DNA of 64,000 bases from Hypholoma sublateritium FD-334 SS-4 (lineage: Eukaryota; Basidiomycota; Agaricomycetes; Agaricales; Strophariaceae), in the NCBI GenBank assembly GCA_000827495.1, contig KN817529.1, positions 496,001 to 560,000 of the forward strand. Direction: 5' to 3'. The translations under genes were made by a program, and so were the position numbers. Within the stretch, counting starts at the first letter, position 1; each line of letters begins with the position of its first letter. The notes below the pieces were generated by a model. The model was given only the letters and a program-made list of their open reading frames with translations, had not been told where the DNA came from and made no database searches. This document shows, piece after piece, positions 28,080-39,457 of the stretch.

Positions 28080-29495
28080 ATGGATCTCTACCTTCTCCCT
28101 TCGCACCCCTCCGAGTCGTTGATTTCCCTTGACCCCTTGGGACTCTGCGCCGAAGAGAGCACACCAGCTTGGTCTGTCATCTTGGCTTCTATCCACTCAT
28201 TCCGTGCCGCGTCAGAGTTGTTTCACGACCTCCCTAGCCTTATCAAGGACTTGACATAAGTACTCGGTTCATATGGAAGGTAAACTCAACACGGACTATT
28301 TCTAGAAAACAACCACTACGACTTTGGATCTTCCGCAATATTGAACAACGTCCTTGACGATGCATTACTTTTTCCTGAAATGTTCCCAACTTATAGAATA
28401 CCCTATCTAGATGCGAAGAGCCCAGTTCTGCATTTATCAGCGCAACAAAAATAAGATCCTTGCTTGCGCACCAAACTCTTAATACATTCAGTCCACCCCA
28501 AGGCAATAAGTGGGGCTGTACCTTCGTTTGTTGGCATTCTGAACTCCGAGGATTCGTAAAAGCTGTATCCCGCTCCTTGGAGCTCTGTTCCTTCAGTTTA
28601 CTCATGGATGGTGCTGCCAATTTGACTTTTCATTATTACAGGAACCCTTCAAGAGACACTGAAGACGACCTTACGGCATGGCTGAACACTGCAATTGCAA
28701 ATGGCTGTGTTTGCGATCACATTATACTCGAACCTACTTCCATCGAAACGGTAGAATTCCCTCACAAAACAATACCCTGTACTCTTATAGCGTCCAACAA
28801 ATCCCCAGGCTTCGGTTCCTCCTGTACTCAAGAAGAAATTGTCACTGGCGCTTGTCCCCACCTCTACTGCTTGAGGCGTTGTTTATTTCCCCTCCGGCCC
28901 CCTCAGATGTCTCGCTCCTGGCATACGGGCATTCAACAATCACTCATTGGCGGGGCCAAGGCCGGGAAGCTCACTCACTAAAAACGTTCAGCTCATGCAA
29001 TCCTACATTTTTGCTCCTCGACGCTTCTGAGCTTGATACAGTTTCCAATTCGTCGACCAAGACCGCTGATCTTCATCCCTTATATTTGATCAGGGACTTG
29101 AACACGGGATTACTTGCTCTACGTGGCCTTCAAATCATGGAGATATCCTCTCCTCTGTGGGCGCCGGTGCATTTTCTGGCGATCCAATTATCAAAGCGCT
29201 CATTTTGGCGATTGCCGGAGCTCGAGCTGGAACTACAATCCACCTTACCGTGAACAAGAAGCGCTGTTACAGATCTCACAACGATGAAATGACTGTCGAA
29301 CCATCTTCCACAGTGCTTTCTGCCCTCGAACGATTGAAGCAGCACTCTCTGACGATAGTTGACGTCCTGGAGAAATTGACATCGCAAGAAGCTGCCAAGT
29401 GTCGCAACGGACTCGATATTATTTTCCAACTCAGTGGCCATCAACGAGTCCCGAATTGTCTGAGCGTTATACCGGGCCCTTCGTTTGCTGCATAA
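28080..29495 (+). pseudogene. Poly(ADP-ribose) glycohydrolase-like gene broken by four frameshifts
   Basis: Reads as a PARG-type enzyme that would cleave poly(ADP-ribose). Start MDLYLLPSHPSESLIS, then a PARG N-terminal helical region (NNHYDFGSSAILNN, FPEMFPTYRIPYL), the core (NKWGCTFVCW, SNKSPGFGSSCTQEEIVTG with the catalytic Q-E-E) and a macrodomain end with GAGAFSGDPIIKALILA. The reading cannot be kept in one frame. Apparent single-base losses lie at about 28245-28248 (AAGG), 28447-28451 (five A), 28856-28859 (four C) and 29159-29161 (three G). Each is in or beside a short homopolymer, and each is followed by a long open stretch with family-like sequence. One intron of about 46 bases (28256-28301, approximate) fits the second frame. 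Either a decaying gene or consensus errors in the assembly; the QEE residues themselves are intact. Confidence 0.65.
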
Positions 29496-29955
29496 CACAG
29501 TGACGTCCACGCTATTTATTTGAAATGGCGCGATTGTCCTTCTAATGCCCTGGGTGTTGTGCATCGTGCTGCAGAAACAAATCGCAGATGTTTAAGTTAT
29601 AACCCTCGTTTGATCAGCCGACAAAGCCAACTCTCCCAAATCCTTGAGACATGCGAAAATCTACGGTGCAAAGCCCAGAGCCGTTGCCATGAGTTGGCCA
29701 GGGGCGATCCAGATCTACGCCTTCAACACCATGGGCTTGTCGGTGCTTGTGTGAGCTACGCACCAGACTGCTGCTATGTCAACTGTATGATTCTTTGCAG
29801 ATTATACAGAGGCAGGCTAGCAAGTCATAATCAACTTGACCGATCATTTTGTGACATCAAATTGACATATGTAAAAGGCAGCGCGCGTCGAAAGTGTACT
29901 TTAGTATATGACGGAGTCATTCAGATCGGGTAGCCCAAATGTAAATTTCTATCAC
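29496..29955. other. Intergenic region before tRNA-Thr
   Basis: A 137-codon plus-strand frame (29520-29933, MKWRDCPSNAL) is cysteine- and arginine-rich but matches nothing I know and lacks introns, unlike its neighbours. I see no other structure. Confidence 0.4.
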
Positions 29956-30045
29956 TCCCTCTTAGCTCAGTGGTAGAGCGCGTCACTAGTATATCTTTCT
30001 TGAGAGTATATGACGAGGTCAGTCGTTCAAATCGGCTAGCGGGAA
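29956..30045 (+). tRNA. tRNA-Thr (anticodon AGU) with intron
   Basis: Cloverleaf with acceptor TCCCTCT paired to AGCGGGA, D arm TAGCTCAGTGGTAGAGC, anticodon stem CGTCA/TGACG and T arm AGTCG-TTCAAAT-CGGCT. The loop starts CTAGTA, giving anticodon AGT, and an 18-base intron follows position 37. One acceptor pair is mismatched (T5 against C68). Discriminator A. It is probably functional, but the mismatch lowers certainty. Confidence 0.82.
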
Positions 30046-30348
30046 TCGTGGTCGTTTTTTTGTCCTTTTTTCGATTGGCCTAAGTCCTTTACAAAGTCGG
30101 AGTCACTCCAATGAAATTTGAATCATGATACGTATTAATGATAGTCGATCAAGTGTCATAAGCTCCAACCATATAAGTATATGTGGCCAAAGGTTATACT
30201 TGTCGATGCGGTGAGCGACGCGGGCGCACTCGTGGATTAGGCCAGCTGGGCAGATACGACAGTGAAGATCGATGTCCTTCCGCGGCGTAAGGTAAAAGTT
30301 GAATCAATCTGAGGGACATACTACTGCACAATCTTTCACAGCAATTTA
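30046..30348. other. Intergenic region after tRNA-Thr
   Basis: Contains the T7 run at 30055-30061 that should end polymerase III transcription, with another T-rich block just after. Otherwise the 3' flank of the MYND gene; no gene seen. Confidence 0.55.
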
Positions 30349-31636
30349 TCATCGGAAGTGCATTCTCTGCATAACCTTGTCCTCAGTTGTCGGCGCGGCC
30401 ATTGTGGCGTTGGGGTTCGGCCTGGACTGCGGGGGAAGCATAGGTCGATCCACCCTCATGTAGGTTTCCATGTCTATCCCCACGTATTTCTTCAGGGACT
30501 CCTGAGGCACATGTGCTCTTAGCCTGATTTGATTCTTCTCGTCGTCCTGAATATGAACATTGAGCATGCTGGATCAAAACTTTTAATCAGCCTGATAGTA
30601 CTCATTATAATAGTACAAGAACAGGACTCACGCGCAAAATTGCTGTGCTAGTAACGGTATTTCCCCATGTCCCGAAGGGAACGTATCGTCCTCGTAAATG
30701 AAACGATCACTGCCCCATCTAGCCATGTATAGCGCCTTCTCCTGAACGGGAAGCGGAAGTGTTATCACCTGGTCCGTACCTTCCATGTGGAAGTCTACCA
30801 GTCCAACCGCTAAGATGGGGCCTAGGTTCACCGTTGGCAATCTGAAGTGCCCACTTCGTAAGAATGCATCTCTTTTTGCATCCTCCCATATCTTTTCCCG
30901 GCCCGAATCGATTGCCACACTGGGGTCCAGTAAAGTTATTAGCTTCATCTGAAGCATTCCTTCAACCCCGTTTGGAAAGTCAGATACCAAGCGTTCTCTG
31001 CGGGCCAGGCTTGAAACAACGTCAAGGTCCGGCTCAATGGAGAGGTCGCATCGTGCAATATACAGGTTGTTGCGGGTAAACTCCTTGTCGACTCCAACCG
31101 CGGTGATGAATGCTTGCGGTAGCGTAGCCATACACCATATATCAGACATCATGGTATGAACGAGCTTGTAGGTAGCGGGGATTTCCGACACCTTGCATAT
31201 TCTTTTGTGCACCGTCCTACATGATTGTAAATTTATTTGTTCAAGGGATGTGGCCGACAACATACCAATGCTTTCTTTGACACTAGAGTGAGGTTGAGCA
31301 AATGTATGACAGATGCAAAACAGATGGTCCATGACTGATGTGACGGAAATTTGAACACACCTCTTTGGAACAGTATATCGCAATCTTGCACTACATAGTG
31401 ATATCAGTATGGTGTATTTTATCGAGCCCGACTTCATATGCCTTAGAGCAAAGCATCGTGTCCTGTAACGTTCCCGGCTTCTTGCATTCCGTGCAGATGA
31501 CAACAGTTGCGCTCTGGCGCACTATCTTCATTGCACTGGTAGGAAGTGACATAAGTCGAGTTCTCTCCTGTGAAGACATTGTATAGAGTTCGTGACCATC
31601 TGTGAGCTTTGGCGTTGGACGACGTTTCGATGGCAT
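30349..31636 (-). CDS. MYND-type zinc-finger protein
   Basis: Starts MPSKRRPTPKLTDGHELY. Splicing gives a complete MYND finger: CTECKKPGTLQDTMLCSKC, then KIAIYCSKECQRKHW and TVHKRIC, with the C-x2-C, C-x2-C, C-x3-C and H-x3-C ligands in order. MYND fingers bind proline-rich peptides in chromatin and signalling proteins; mushrooms carry many MYND proteins of unknown role. The region after the finger (about 290 residues, including LPQAFITAVGVDKEF and FHMEGTDQVITLPLPVQEK) has no domain I recognise. The canonical spacing of the second Cys pair requires a GC-AG intron at 31391-31441; the alternative GT donor inserts three residues. A 14-base exon-scale piece codes for CQRKHW. The end is KVMQRMHFR. 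The exact substrate or partner is unknown. Confidence 0.75.
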
Positions 31637-33247
31637 GGCGGGCGTGTGGAAGGAGATGTGGCTGATAACAGAAGTGATAACAAAGTGAGCTCGTCGTGTG
31701 AGAGAATTGCTGGAACAGATTGGTTCTTTTTCCTACCCTTGTCATACTATTATCCGATCTTTGCTCCTTACCAGAAGCATCCACTTCGCCTTCATTTTCG
31801 CCGCGCAATTATGTGCATACAGGTAGCTGAAATGCATCAATAATAACAGAATGTAGCTGTACTTACACGTTATATTGATAGTGTCGTTGATGTGGCGAAT
31901 ACATTGGCTCGAAAACTGTCCACCGGCTATGGTAACTTTTCTGGATCCGGCAAGGGAGGAAGGAGTATTGGTTTCTGGCTCACTGCTAAATGTGAATAAG
32001 CCTTTACTTCAATGCAAGCGAGTGTAGAAAGGAACGCGACGATGAACATACCTTGCCACAGCCGAGGAACCCGACACAGTTGTTCGCAACTGCCTGTTCG
32101 GGGTTGCCTGGCGGTTGCCTGGTGGGCGATAGCTTGGCCTATAGAGCGAGGTGCCCCATGAGCTGGCCGTCTACCCCGAGAAGGTGTGCTTGCGCCGGAT
32201 GTCTAACGGGGCCAAATTCAATATGTTAAGTTGTGCAAAAACAGATATTGCACAGGTCAGACATACCAGTGCTTGGTGTGGGATATATGTGGCCGTTGAG
32301 GCCATCCAAAGACCAGAAAAATACCACATAATCGCTGGAGTTGTTCGATGGCTCTGTTATGTATAAGTTCAACGGTTGAATCCAAGTTCGTGGCATGCGC
32401 TGAACTTGGAGTCAATCTTCGATCTCTCAAGCAGCAAGGACATTCAGCTGAACAAGGGGTTAGTGAGCCAAATCTCGATTGACCTTCGCAGTGTCAAATG
32501 GTGCAACTCTATCGTCAAAAGCATAAGCCAAGCATTGCAGTATGTTTAGATCAGCACTCTCGCTTTCGAAGCCAAGTTATTTTAGGTCGCCGATGCTTTA
32601 GAGTAGTTTGATAGCCTGTGCGTGGCTTGAGACAGACCTAAGCAAAGTTGAGAAAACGCATGATGGTTGGGACAGAGAAGGGTATGGTTGTCGATCAACG
32701 TTCAAACGTTCAAATGCCTGATCGATTGATTACTGCCTGAATTGCGTGGACTCCGGCCGGGATTCGGTTATATCTGTTATACTTATATCATGTACATATG
32801 TACCTCATCGATGCAGTTCATGCAGCTCAAAAAAACCAGTTTCAAAGGTATCATGATTTGCTGATTTGATGTTGGTTTCTGTCTCTCAACGACACAAGTT
32901 GGACACCATGGAGCTGATTCAAAATGATTGAACTCACGATGCCATCTGTTTTAAAATAGGATCCGTTTAATGAGTTGAATTAATGGCATCCTAGGGCCAT
33001 TAAGGATTAGTTTGCTACACAGGGTATCGTACGCTTTCAGCTTTCAGTAAACGACACAGTAGTAGAAAAACACCGATATAGTGAGGACTGAATGTGGTAG
33101 TAGTACGAGAGATATTGTTGAAACAGTTGGTTGATGGAAGCAATGTCGCGAGAATGATGGGTAACGAGAGGGTAAGAAATATATGAATGGGTACAGATGC
33201 TAGCAACGACGAGTAAAAAGTGATATGAAGCTCATGATAGATCGTTC
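31637..33247. other. Gene-poor region upstream of the MYND gene
   Basis: No secure gene. On the minus strand about 31873-32140 carries exon-like segments that splice between good GT-AG sites and contain SRKVTIAGGQFSSQ, similar in style to the short Gly-Gly-x-Phe segments near the N-terminus of many mushroom hypothetical proteins. No continuous gene can be built from it. 32400-33247 shows nothing. Confidence 0.35.
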
Positions 33248-36200
33248 TTAGGTAAATCCAGTGAAGGCCCAACCAGGTGGGAGAATGAGATAGGGATGTT
33301 TCCGAAGTTCCGCTGCACTTGGCCGTTCTTCGGGGTTTCTTTCATAAAAAAAGGGTTGAGGAACGTTCAACACCACTTTACAAAAAAAGACAACATACAT
33401 AGCGAAGCATTTTTGTCTGAAGTCATCGGCGTCTTCTCCAAGAATTACGTCATCTGGGACAGGTGGTGGTTGCTTCGATTGGTAGAGCTAGAGGAACAGC
33501 AAAATAAGGAAACGAAAGAAGGCGAAGCAAGATATTTCCCACCTTGAACATGACGGCGACCATTTCTTCACCCGTCCACGGCCGCTTTCCCGCCCACATC
33601 TCGAGGACGACACATCCGACACTCCAGATATCGACCTTGAAATTGTACCCCTTCTTTTGTGCATTGACGACCTCCGGGGCCATCCAGAAAACAGTACCTT
33701 GCATGGCGGTGAATGCACCGCCTTGCAGATCCTCCGTTCTTTTTGATATTCCAAAGTCCGAGATCTTGCAAATGCCTGACATCTCAACCAAGATGTTGTC
33801 CGCTTTCATGTCCTTGGAAGAAGTTAATTAAGTGCGATTGTACAAGAATGTGGCGGACTTACCCGGTGCAGAATGCCTTTCGAATGGAGGTACTCGAGGC
33901 CACTCAGAATCTGAGCAGTAAATGACCGAGTGACGTTGTCCGCAAACTTGCCATGTTTGTGGAGACAACTTCCAACAGAACCACCTGGAACGTACTCGAG
34001 GAAACTAGGCAGATTAAGGTCAATGCAAAGCATGAGAACAGATGTTCCAGCACTTACATGCTCAAGTTCGCAGGGGTCTCCTCGAACCCGAGATATTGCA
34101 CGATATGAGGATGATCCAGATCCCTCAAGGTCTCGCTCTCCATTTTTAGAGCTTGCACAACTGTGTGCTGCCGCGTATCGTTCTTGTCGCTCGCCGTCTG
34201 CGGTAGCTCAACTTGCTTGACCGCAATCATTTCTCCCGTTGTAGCATTCAAGGCCAGATACACACGGCCGTATGTCCCTTTGCCGATAAGCTCGCCGCGG
34301 ACCCACTTGAACGTAGCTGTAGATTGCGCAAATGTCAATATACGATAAATTTAAACAGTGCGAAAAAATGCATACTGGGACCCCCAGAGGGCGAATCAGG
34401 CAGAGATATGGTCGAATTGTTACGCAGAGTCGTAACCTCCTCGAGCTTGCTGCCCCACAGTTTGGTACTGCGCTTGCGCATCATGTTATCCTTCTGCGCA
34501 ATCGCATCCGCCGCCTTCGACGTCCTATCAATCCGTTTCTTGTGCTCTTGCGCCACGATACGAATAGATTTCTTCGCCCTGATTCTACCCCTGTCATCGG
34601 GGATCGCTATAGGCGGTAGTGCCGCCACCGGCTCAGCATTAGTGGGAGACGTATCGCCAGATGAAGCTTCGATGACCGGCTTGTCCAGGTCGTGCTTCGG
34701 GAAGAACTTCTCAAGCTCTTCATAGATATTTTCCGGTGGAGGACGTGGTGCCCAGTTATCACTGTCAGGATCGATAAATGTGCTCTCAGGCCGTCTGGAC
34801 TGCACGCGGAGTAGGTTGGGGTCGACAGGGGGTGGCCGCGACGGCGGGGCATCCTTCGGCGGGAGCTCTGGTCGTACATCCTGCTCTCCGGTACTGCTGC
34901 GGGTGGGAGTCTCAATCTGCACCTTGAGGGGCGGCCTGGCCGCGTTCTTCCCAGGTTCAGGCCTGACAATCCACGTGCCCCCACCAATGTACGAATCATA
35001 ATCGTCGTCTTCGAAGGCGTACGAGCTAGACGAGTCATTTCGCTCCAACGGCGGCGGAGACGGCGTGAGGCGCTTTCCTGATCGTGGCTGCTCTACTGTC
35101 TGAGAGGCGACCTGTGTCCCTGTCGGCGTCGCGTTACCGAGCAACTTTGCAAAATATTTCTTCCCATCTTCCTTGAGCGTCAGCTCGGAGCTCGAATTGC
35201 TATCCTTGTCAACAATTCCGCGAGGAGACAACGGCGGAGATGGGTCGACAATGCCACGTTCGTCCAGTTGGGAGTCCTGAGGAGTAAGCGGAGGGGGTGA
35301 GTGGTCAGGTCCATCCGATCTATCGCTATTAGTAGGCCTTGGTCGAGGGCCACCACCACCCATAAAGCCCGGCGAATGATAGCTTCTGTTAGGGGATACC
35401 GTGCGAGGCGAACGATTATGCTCGCCTGAATCCAAACTTGACCCATAGATGACAGGCGACTGTGAATGCGATATACTGCGCGTCGGGGAAATCGCGTCGC
35501 TTGCTGCTGACTGAGGCCGTGGAAATGGCTCGTAATTCGGAGATATCAAGGTAGGGGGGTATCCTCGACTGCTGTACTGACTTGAAGCGCTTGGTAAGAT
35601 GTCGAATGAATTCCCGGGTGGCAATCCTTTTTGAGGAAGTGGCCTTATGAATCTTGGAGAGGTTTCGTACGACTTCGGCATACCAGATATAGACAAAGTG
35701 CTGCTTGGTGAATACGCAACATCACGGTTATTGGTACTGGATATTATGGGAAGTTGAGGCGTGGGCGGTATTGGGTTACGACGGCTGCTGCCTGCTTGGC
35801 TTGCAAACTTGAGATTGTCCATGCTCTTGGTTGCGTTCTTCGCTAGCCTATTGTTTTGCCAACTTGATGAAGAAGCGGGCGGTTGCTTCTTGTGTGCGCT
35901 CTCTGCTATGTAGGACACGAATGCGTTACCTAGACCGAGAGGAAGCTGACCACGGGTTTTGGTTAGTGGTCTTGTCTCTGATGGTGCCACCGACGGCAAA
36001 CCAGTCGGCAGACCTCTTGTAGGATTTTGAGTGATATGAGAGCGTGAGGTGTAGGGGGAGTGAGGGCGTTGACCGTATAGGGGGCGCCGCTGTAGTGTCG
36101 GGGAGTGCCGCTCAAGGTCAACGACACTGCGTCCACCGTTAGGCAGAATAATTTCTTGTCCATTGTCGTCGTCATCATATGTCGGCCTCCTCGACTGTGT

Positions 36201-37788
36201 TCGGATATTGTCGCGAGAAGCAGGTGACTTGAGATGTGTCAGTGACGAATGCTGGCTGTTTAGCAAGCGATAACCATTCTCGGCATACAGATCGTTAGCT
36301 CTCGACGATAATTCACGATCAGCGCCAGCGTCTGATCCTGATCGCGCATGTTGACGTCGAACCGACGGGATGGATAGTGATGGGGATAGATCGCCGTGCG
36401 ATGGAAACGACGGTCGGTTGGGTGATAATGGAGGAGCGGGAGGAGGGGCTAGCGGAATGGGAGGAAGTGCATGAGCCAGTCTATCTTCTTTCCTACCGTT
36501 GATCCTACGATCAGTCACTGGAGGTGGAGAGGTTGGTTGGTCTGGAGAGCCCGATCGACCTTGGTTGCCAAGACTTGGACGTCTGGGAGGAGATGGAGGA
36601 AGAGATGACGGTTTGGGGGGAGACGCTTCGGGGTTGTCAATATCAGCGTCATAACCATTGGCAATCTCTGGTGTAAGTATTTCACTCGATGAAGAGATGC
36701 TGCCGTTCCTCGACCGACTGGATTGGCGTGGTTTGGTTCGCAATGGTTTGATGGGAACATGGGCAGCATGGGCAGGCGGTGGCATTGGGCAGTAGTCCAC
36801 GGGGTGGGAGGGCGGTGGTGGCTCGTGCACAGGGGCGAAGGAATGTGTCACCAGAAACTTGAGAGTACCTTTACTATCGCCCTGCTCACGACAAAGCGAT
36901 AGCAAACGAGAGTCTGACAAAGGTTCCCCTATAGCATATGCGCCGATTTCCGTTTGGTAAATCAAGTACGGGTTGTTCTCGTCTTCGGTGTAAATTTTCA
37001 ACTGTTAGGTAGCATCAGAACATAATCCAGTTTTTTAAGGCAACCAAAATCACGGGCGAACCTTGCTGAGAATAAGCTCTCTCATCTGCGGCGCAGTCTT
37101 TACCCCGCTGAGATCAACAGTGACATATAACTCAGAATCCTTCGTCGCGATTATAACTCTGTCAGGAGATGCCGACATGACTGCTGGCGAGGACTGGTGG
37201 TCATTGCCCTGCAAAGAACAAGACCGTCAGATTCTCAGATAAGCAGAAAGAAAGAGGATTCCGGAGTCGCACCGCATTCGGTCTCCGTGAAGGGTCTGCT
37301 CTCGGGGGCAACGGGCGACCGCCTGAGGGTGGTTTGATATATTGCTTGGGGGTTCGTGAGCTTTTGTAGGACGCGGAAGACTGGGGGTCGTAGTATGCCC
37401 GATCGTTGCTGGGAGTCAATGTAGAGGTATATGATAACGTTGAAGATGTGTCGCTCTTGTCGTAGGAGCCGTGGAAAGAAGGAAATCCTGGGGTGCTGGG
37501 GGGACTAGATGGGGAGGCTGAGTTGTCGGGAGAACTGCTCGACTGGGATAGGTGGTGCTGGTGGTGGGAGTCGGGTGTAGGGTGATCTTGCGCGGGTAGA
37601 GGATTAGACTGGGAGGTGCTCAGCTTGTAGGGGCTGCTGGCGGTATGGTTTAGGGGGTGACGGGAGGTGATGGCGACGTTGGGCCGGCCATTGGCAACAT
37701 GCTGTTTGGGGTCGTCGTCGTCGGATCCAGGGTTGGCAATGTAGAGCTGGCGAGAGGGCTTTCTGCCTGACCTGGAGTCCTCCGACAT
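33248..37788 (-). CDS. BCK1: MAP kinase kinase kinase Bck1 (cell wall integrity pathway)
   Basis: Acts below Pkc1 and above the MAPKKs of the wall-integrity cascade. The N-terminus (MSEDSRSGRKPSRQLYIA) is a Ser/Pro-rich disordered region. An RA-like segment follows: ATKDSELYVTVDLSGVK, then LLSLCREQGDSKGTLKFLV, typical of fungal Bck1 and Ste11-like kinases. About 800 disordered, Pro/Ser-rich residues separate it from the C-terminal kinase. The kinase has RGELIGKGTYGRVYLAL, MIAVKQVEL, ILHRDMKADN, KISDFGISK, GTVFWMAPEVV and ERPSAAELRKHPYL, ending in GWAFTGFT. The last two exons lie left of the main block (33430-33490 and 33250-33335, approximate). The single exon 34335-37001 codes for most of the linker. 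The kinase motifs are intact. Confidence 0.93.
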
Positions 37789-37976
37789 GGGAACCGTCGC
37801 GGGGAAGGTCAGCGCACGGGAGAGACGATGTGCGAGGACAGCGGCGTCGTCGAGAGGTTAAGACCCAACACTGTCCCAGCCAGAATGCGTCCGTGATGAC
37901 AAATCAAGGCACAGATTCCAACGCGATCCAAGGAGAAAATAATTTTATTATTACACTTGTACAACAATCATTAATA

Positions 37977-39109
37977 TTATCCACGTTCTACCAGACTTCC
38001 ATCCATTACATTCAGCTATGTCCCATTAGCATCACGGCACACCCAGCGGCCATGGCGCTTACCTTGGGAAACGTCGTCTTTTCCTCCAGCATCGACTCAC
38101 CCCAGCAGAGCAGCTTCAGCAGCCCCACCAGCTTCACCTCTTTCCCTTGGCTCAAGCTTTCCAAGATCGCCGCGTTCACCTCGCCGGCAGTCTTCATCCG
38201 TTGCGCCGGTGACAGCAACTCCGCAATTGCGCTCGGCGCGTTCGGCGCAGACTCAAACGCAAGCAACGCCATCGTACGCTCCAGTTCCGACAGAAACTCA
38301 GGCGACTCCTCCCCGCGCGGTGCCAGCTCGTCTTGCGCAAACTGCAGCGCCTCCGCGATCCGCCCCTGACGTATATATTCAATGAGTTTCTGCTGCTGTA
38401 GCTTGAAATACAACGCCGGGTTCGTGTCCAAAATCTAGGGGCAATCAAAGTCAGTCACATGCCGGGCCCTAAACAGAATAACAAAGCAGCAAGAACAGAT
38501 CATATTGAAGACTGAAGTTTTGGTTAACAGTGTATCATCACCAGCCCGAAGGCTTATGAGTGGTGCATGAAACGTTTTAATCATGCGTCTTGCCACACCG
38601 CTATCGTGAAAAATATGCTCACCTCAGGGTTCAAATCATTCACGCGGATGATAGCATCCTCCACATCCCCTCGTTGGAGTGCTTCGCGGATATCCATGCG
38701 GCTCTCAATGCTCTCGAAATCAACCGGAGGTTCAAGGTTTGCTTCCTGGCTGAATTCTTCGGCCGCAGATTTATAACCCTCGATGACCAAGTAGTCCATG
38801 ACGAGCCGATTCAGATCCCTGAAAAGCGCAAGTATGTTAGCACAAAGTTCCAATTTAGTTCATTTTGGCCTCAGTTAATACATGCAATTGATTACTCTCC
38901 ACACGAAATTTTCAGAGAGATTCCCAATTGAATATCATCGCAGGGAAATAAAAACTGAACGTAAACTTACGATTTCGTAACCTGAACTTCGTGGAGGGAT
39001 TTTTCCCATTCCTCCTTTCGAATAGAAGACTTTGGCGGCTGGAGCCACAAGATTTCAGCAAAGCGGGCAAGACACGACCATAAGTAACACTGACCATAGC
39101 ATGAAACAT
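37977..39109 (-). CDS. GID8: GID complex subunit Gid8 (LisH-CTLH)
   Basis: Scaffold of the GID/CTLH ubiquitin ligase that degrades gluconeogenic enzymes in yeast. A first small exon MFHAM is spliced over a GT-AG intron (38 to 39 bases or more, from about 39094) to PPKSSIRKEEWEK. Then LNRLVMDYLVIEGYKSAAEEFSQEA is the LisH motif, SRMDIREALQRGDVEDAI the CTLH entry and PALYFKLQQQKLIEYIRQG the CRA region. ALLAFESAPNA also fits Gid8. A consensus intron (38016-38062) near the 3' end replaces the unspliced tail AMAAGCAVMLMGHS with LNVMDGSLVERG; unspliced, the frame ends at 38012. The second ATG (39097) is an equally good start. Orientation same as its neighbours but no operon is implied. Confidence 0.85.
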
Positions 39110-39457
39110 AGGGTAGACGCGCGTTTTATGGGCGAGCTGTTTTTGACTTTAGGGGAGGCTTTAAAGCGCTGTTGTCGGTCACGTGAAACGGTCGCCGAGC
39201 TGTCAGTACGCTCGACGCTGGGACTAACGGCGAGCAAGGGTTCACAAGTATCTCAACTTTGGCTCAACTGCGACGACGGGCGACGAGGCACATACGTGTG
39301 CACAAGATATTCCGTGTGGAGAGGGCCACTCTCCCGGTCCACAATCGCCTACAACGGTCAAATTAGGTTCCACTGGATTGTTCTTAGCAGGAACGTGTTC
39401 TGGCCAACTGCGTGCTCAACGCAGCGCTCATGGCTTTCTCGGCAGACACTTATCCGG
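39110..39457. other. Region between GID8 and the macrodomain gene
   Basis: Promoter of GID8 and 3' flank of the macrodomain gene, both minus. No gene, tRNA or repeat seen. Confidence 0.5.

Noticed and set aside
29520..29933. 137-codon cysteine-rich frame before tRNA-Thr
   Set aside because: No intron, no domain, and composition explained by base content; a small secreted protein would need a signal peptide, which is absent.
34213..34725. 170-codon plus-strand open frame
   Set aside because: Antisense of the BCK1 kinase linker; the sense frame carries clear kinase motifs.
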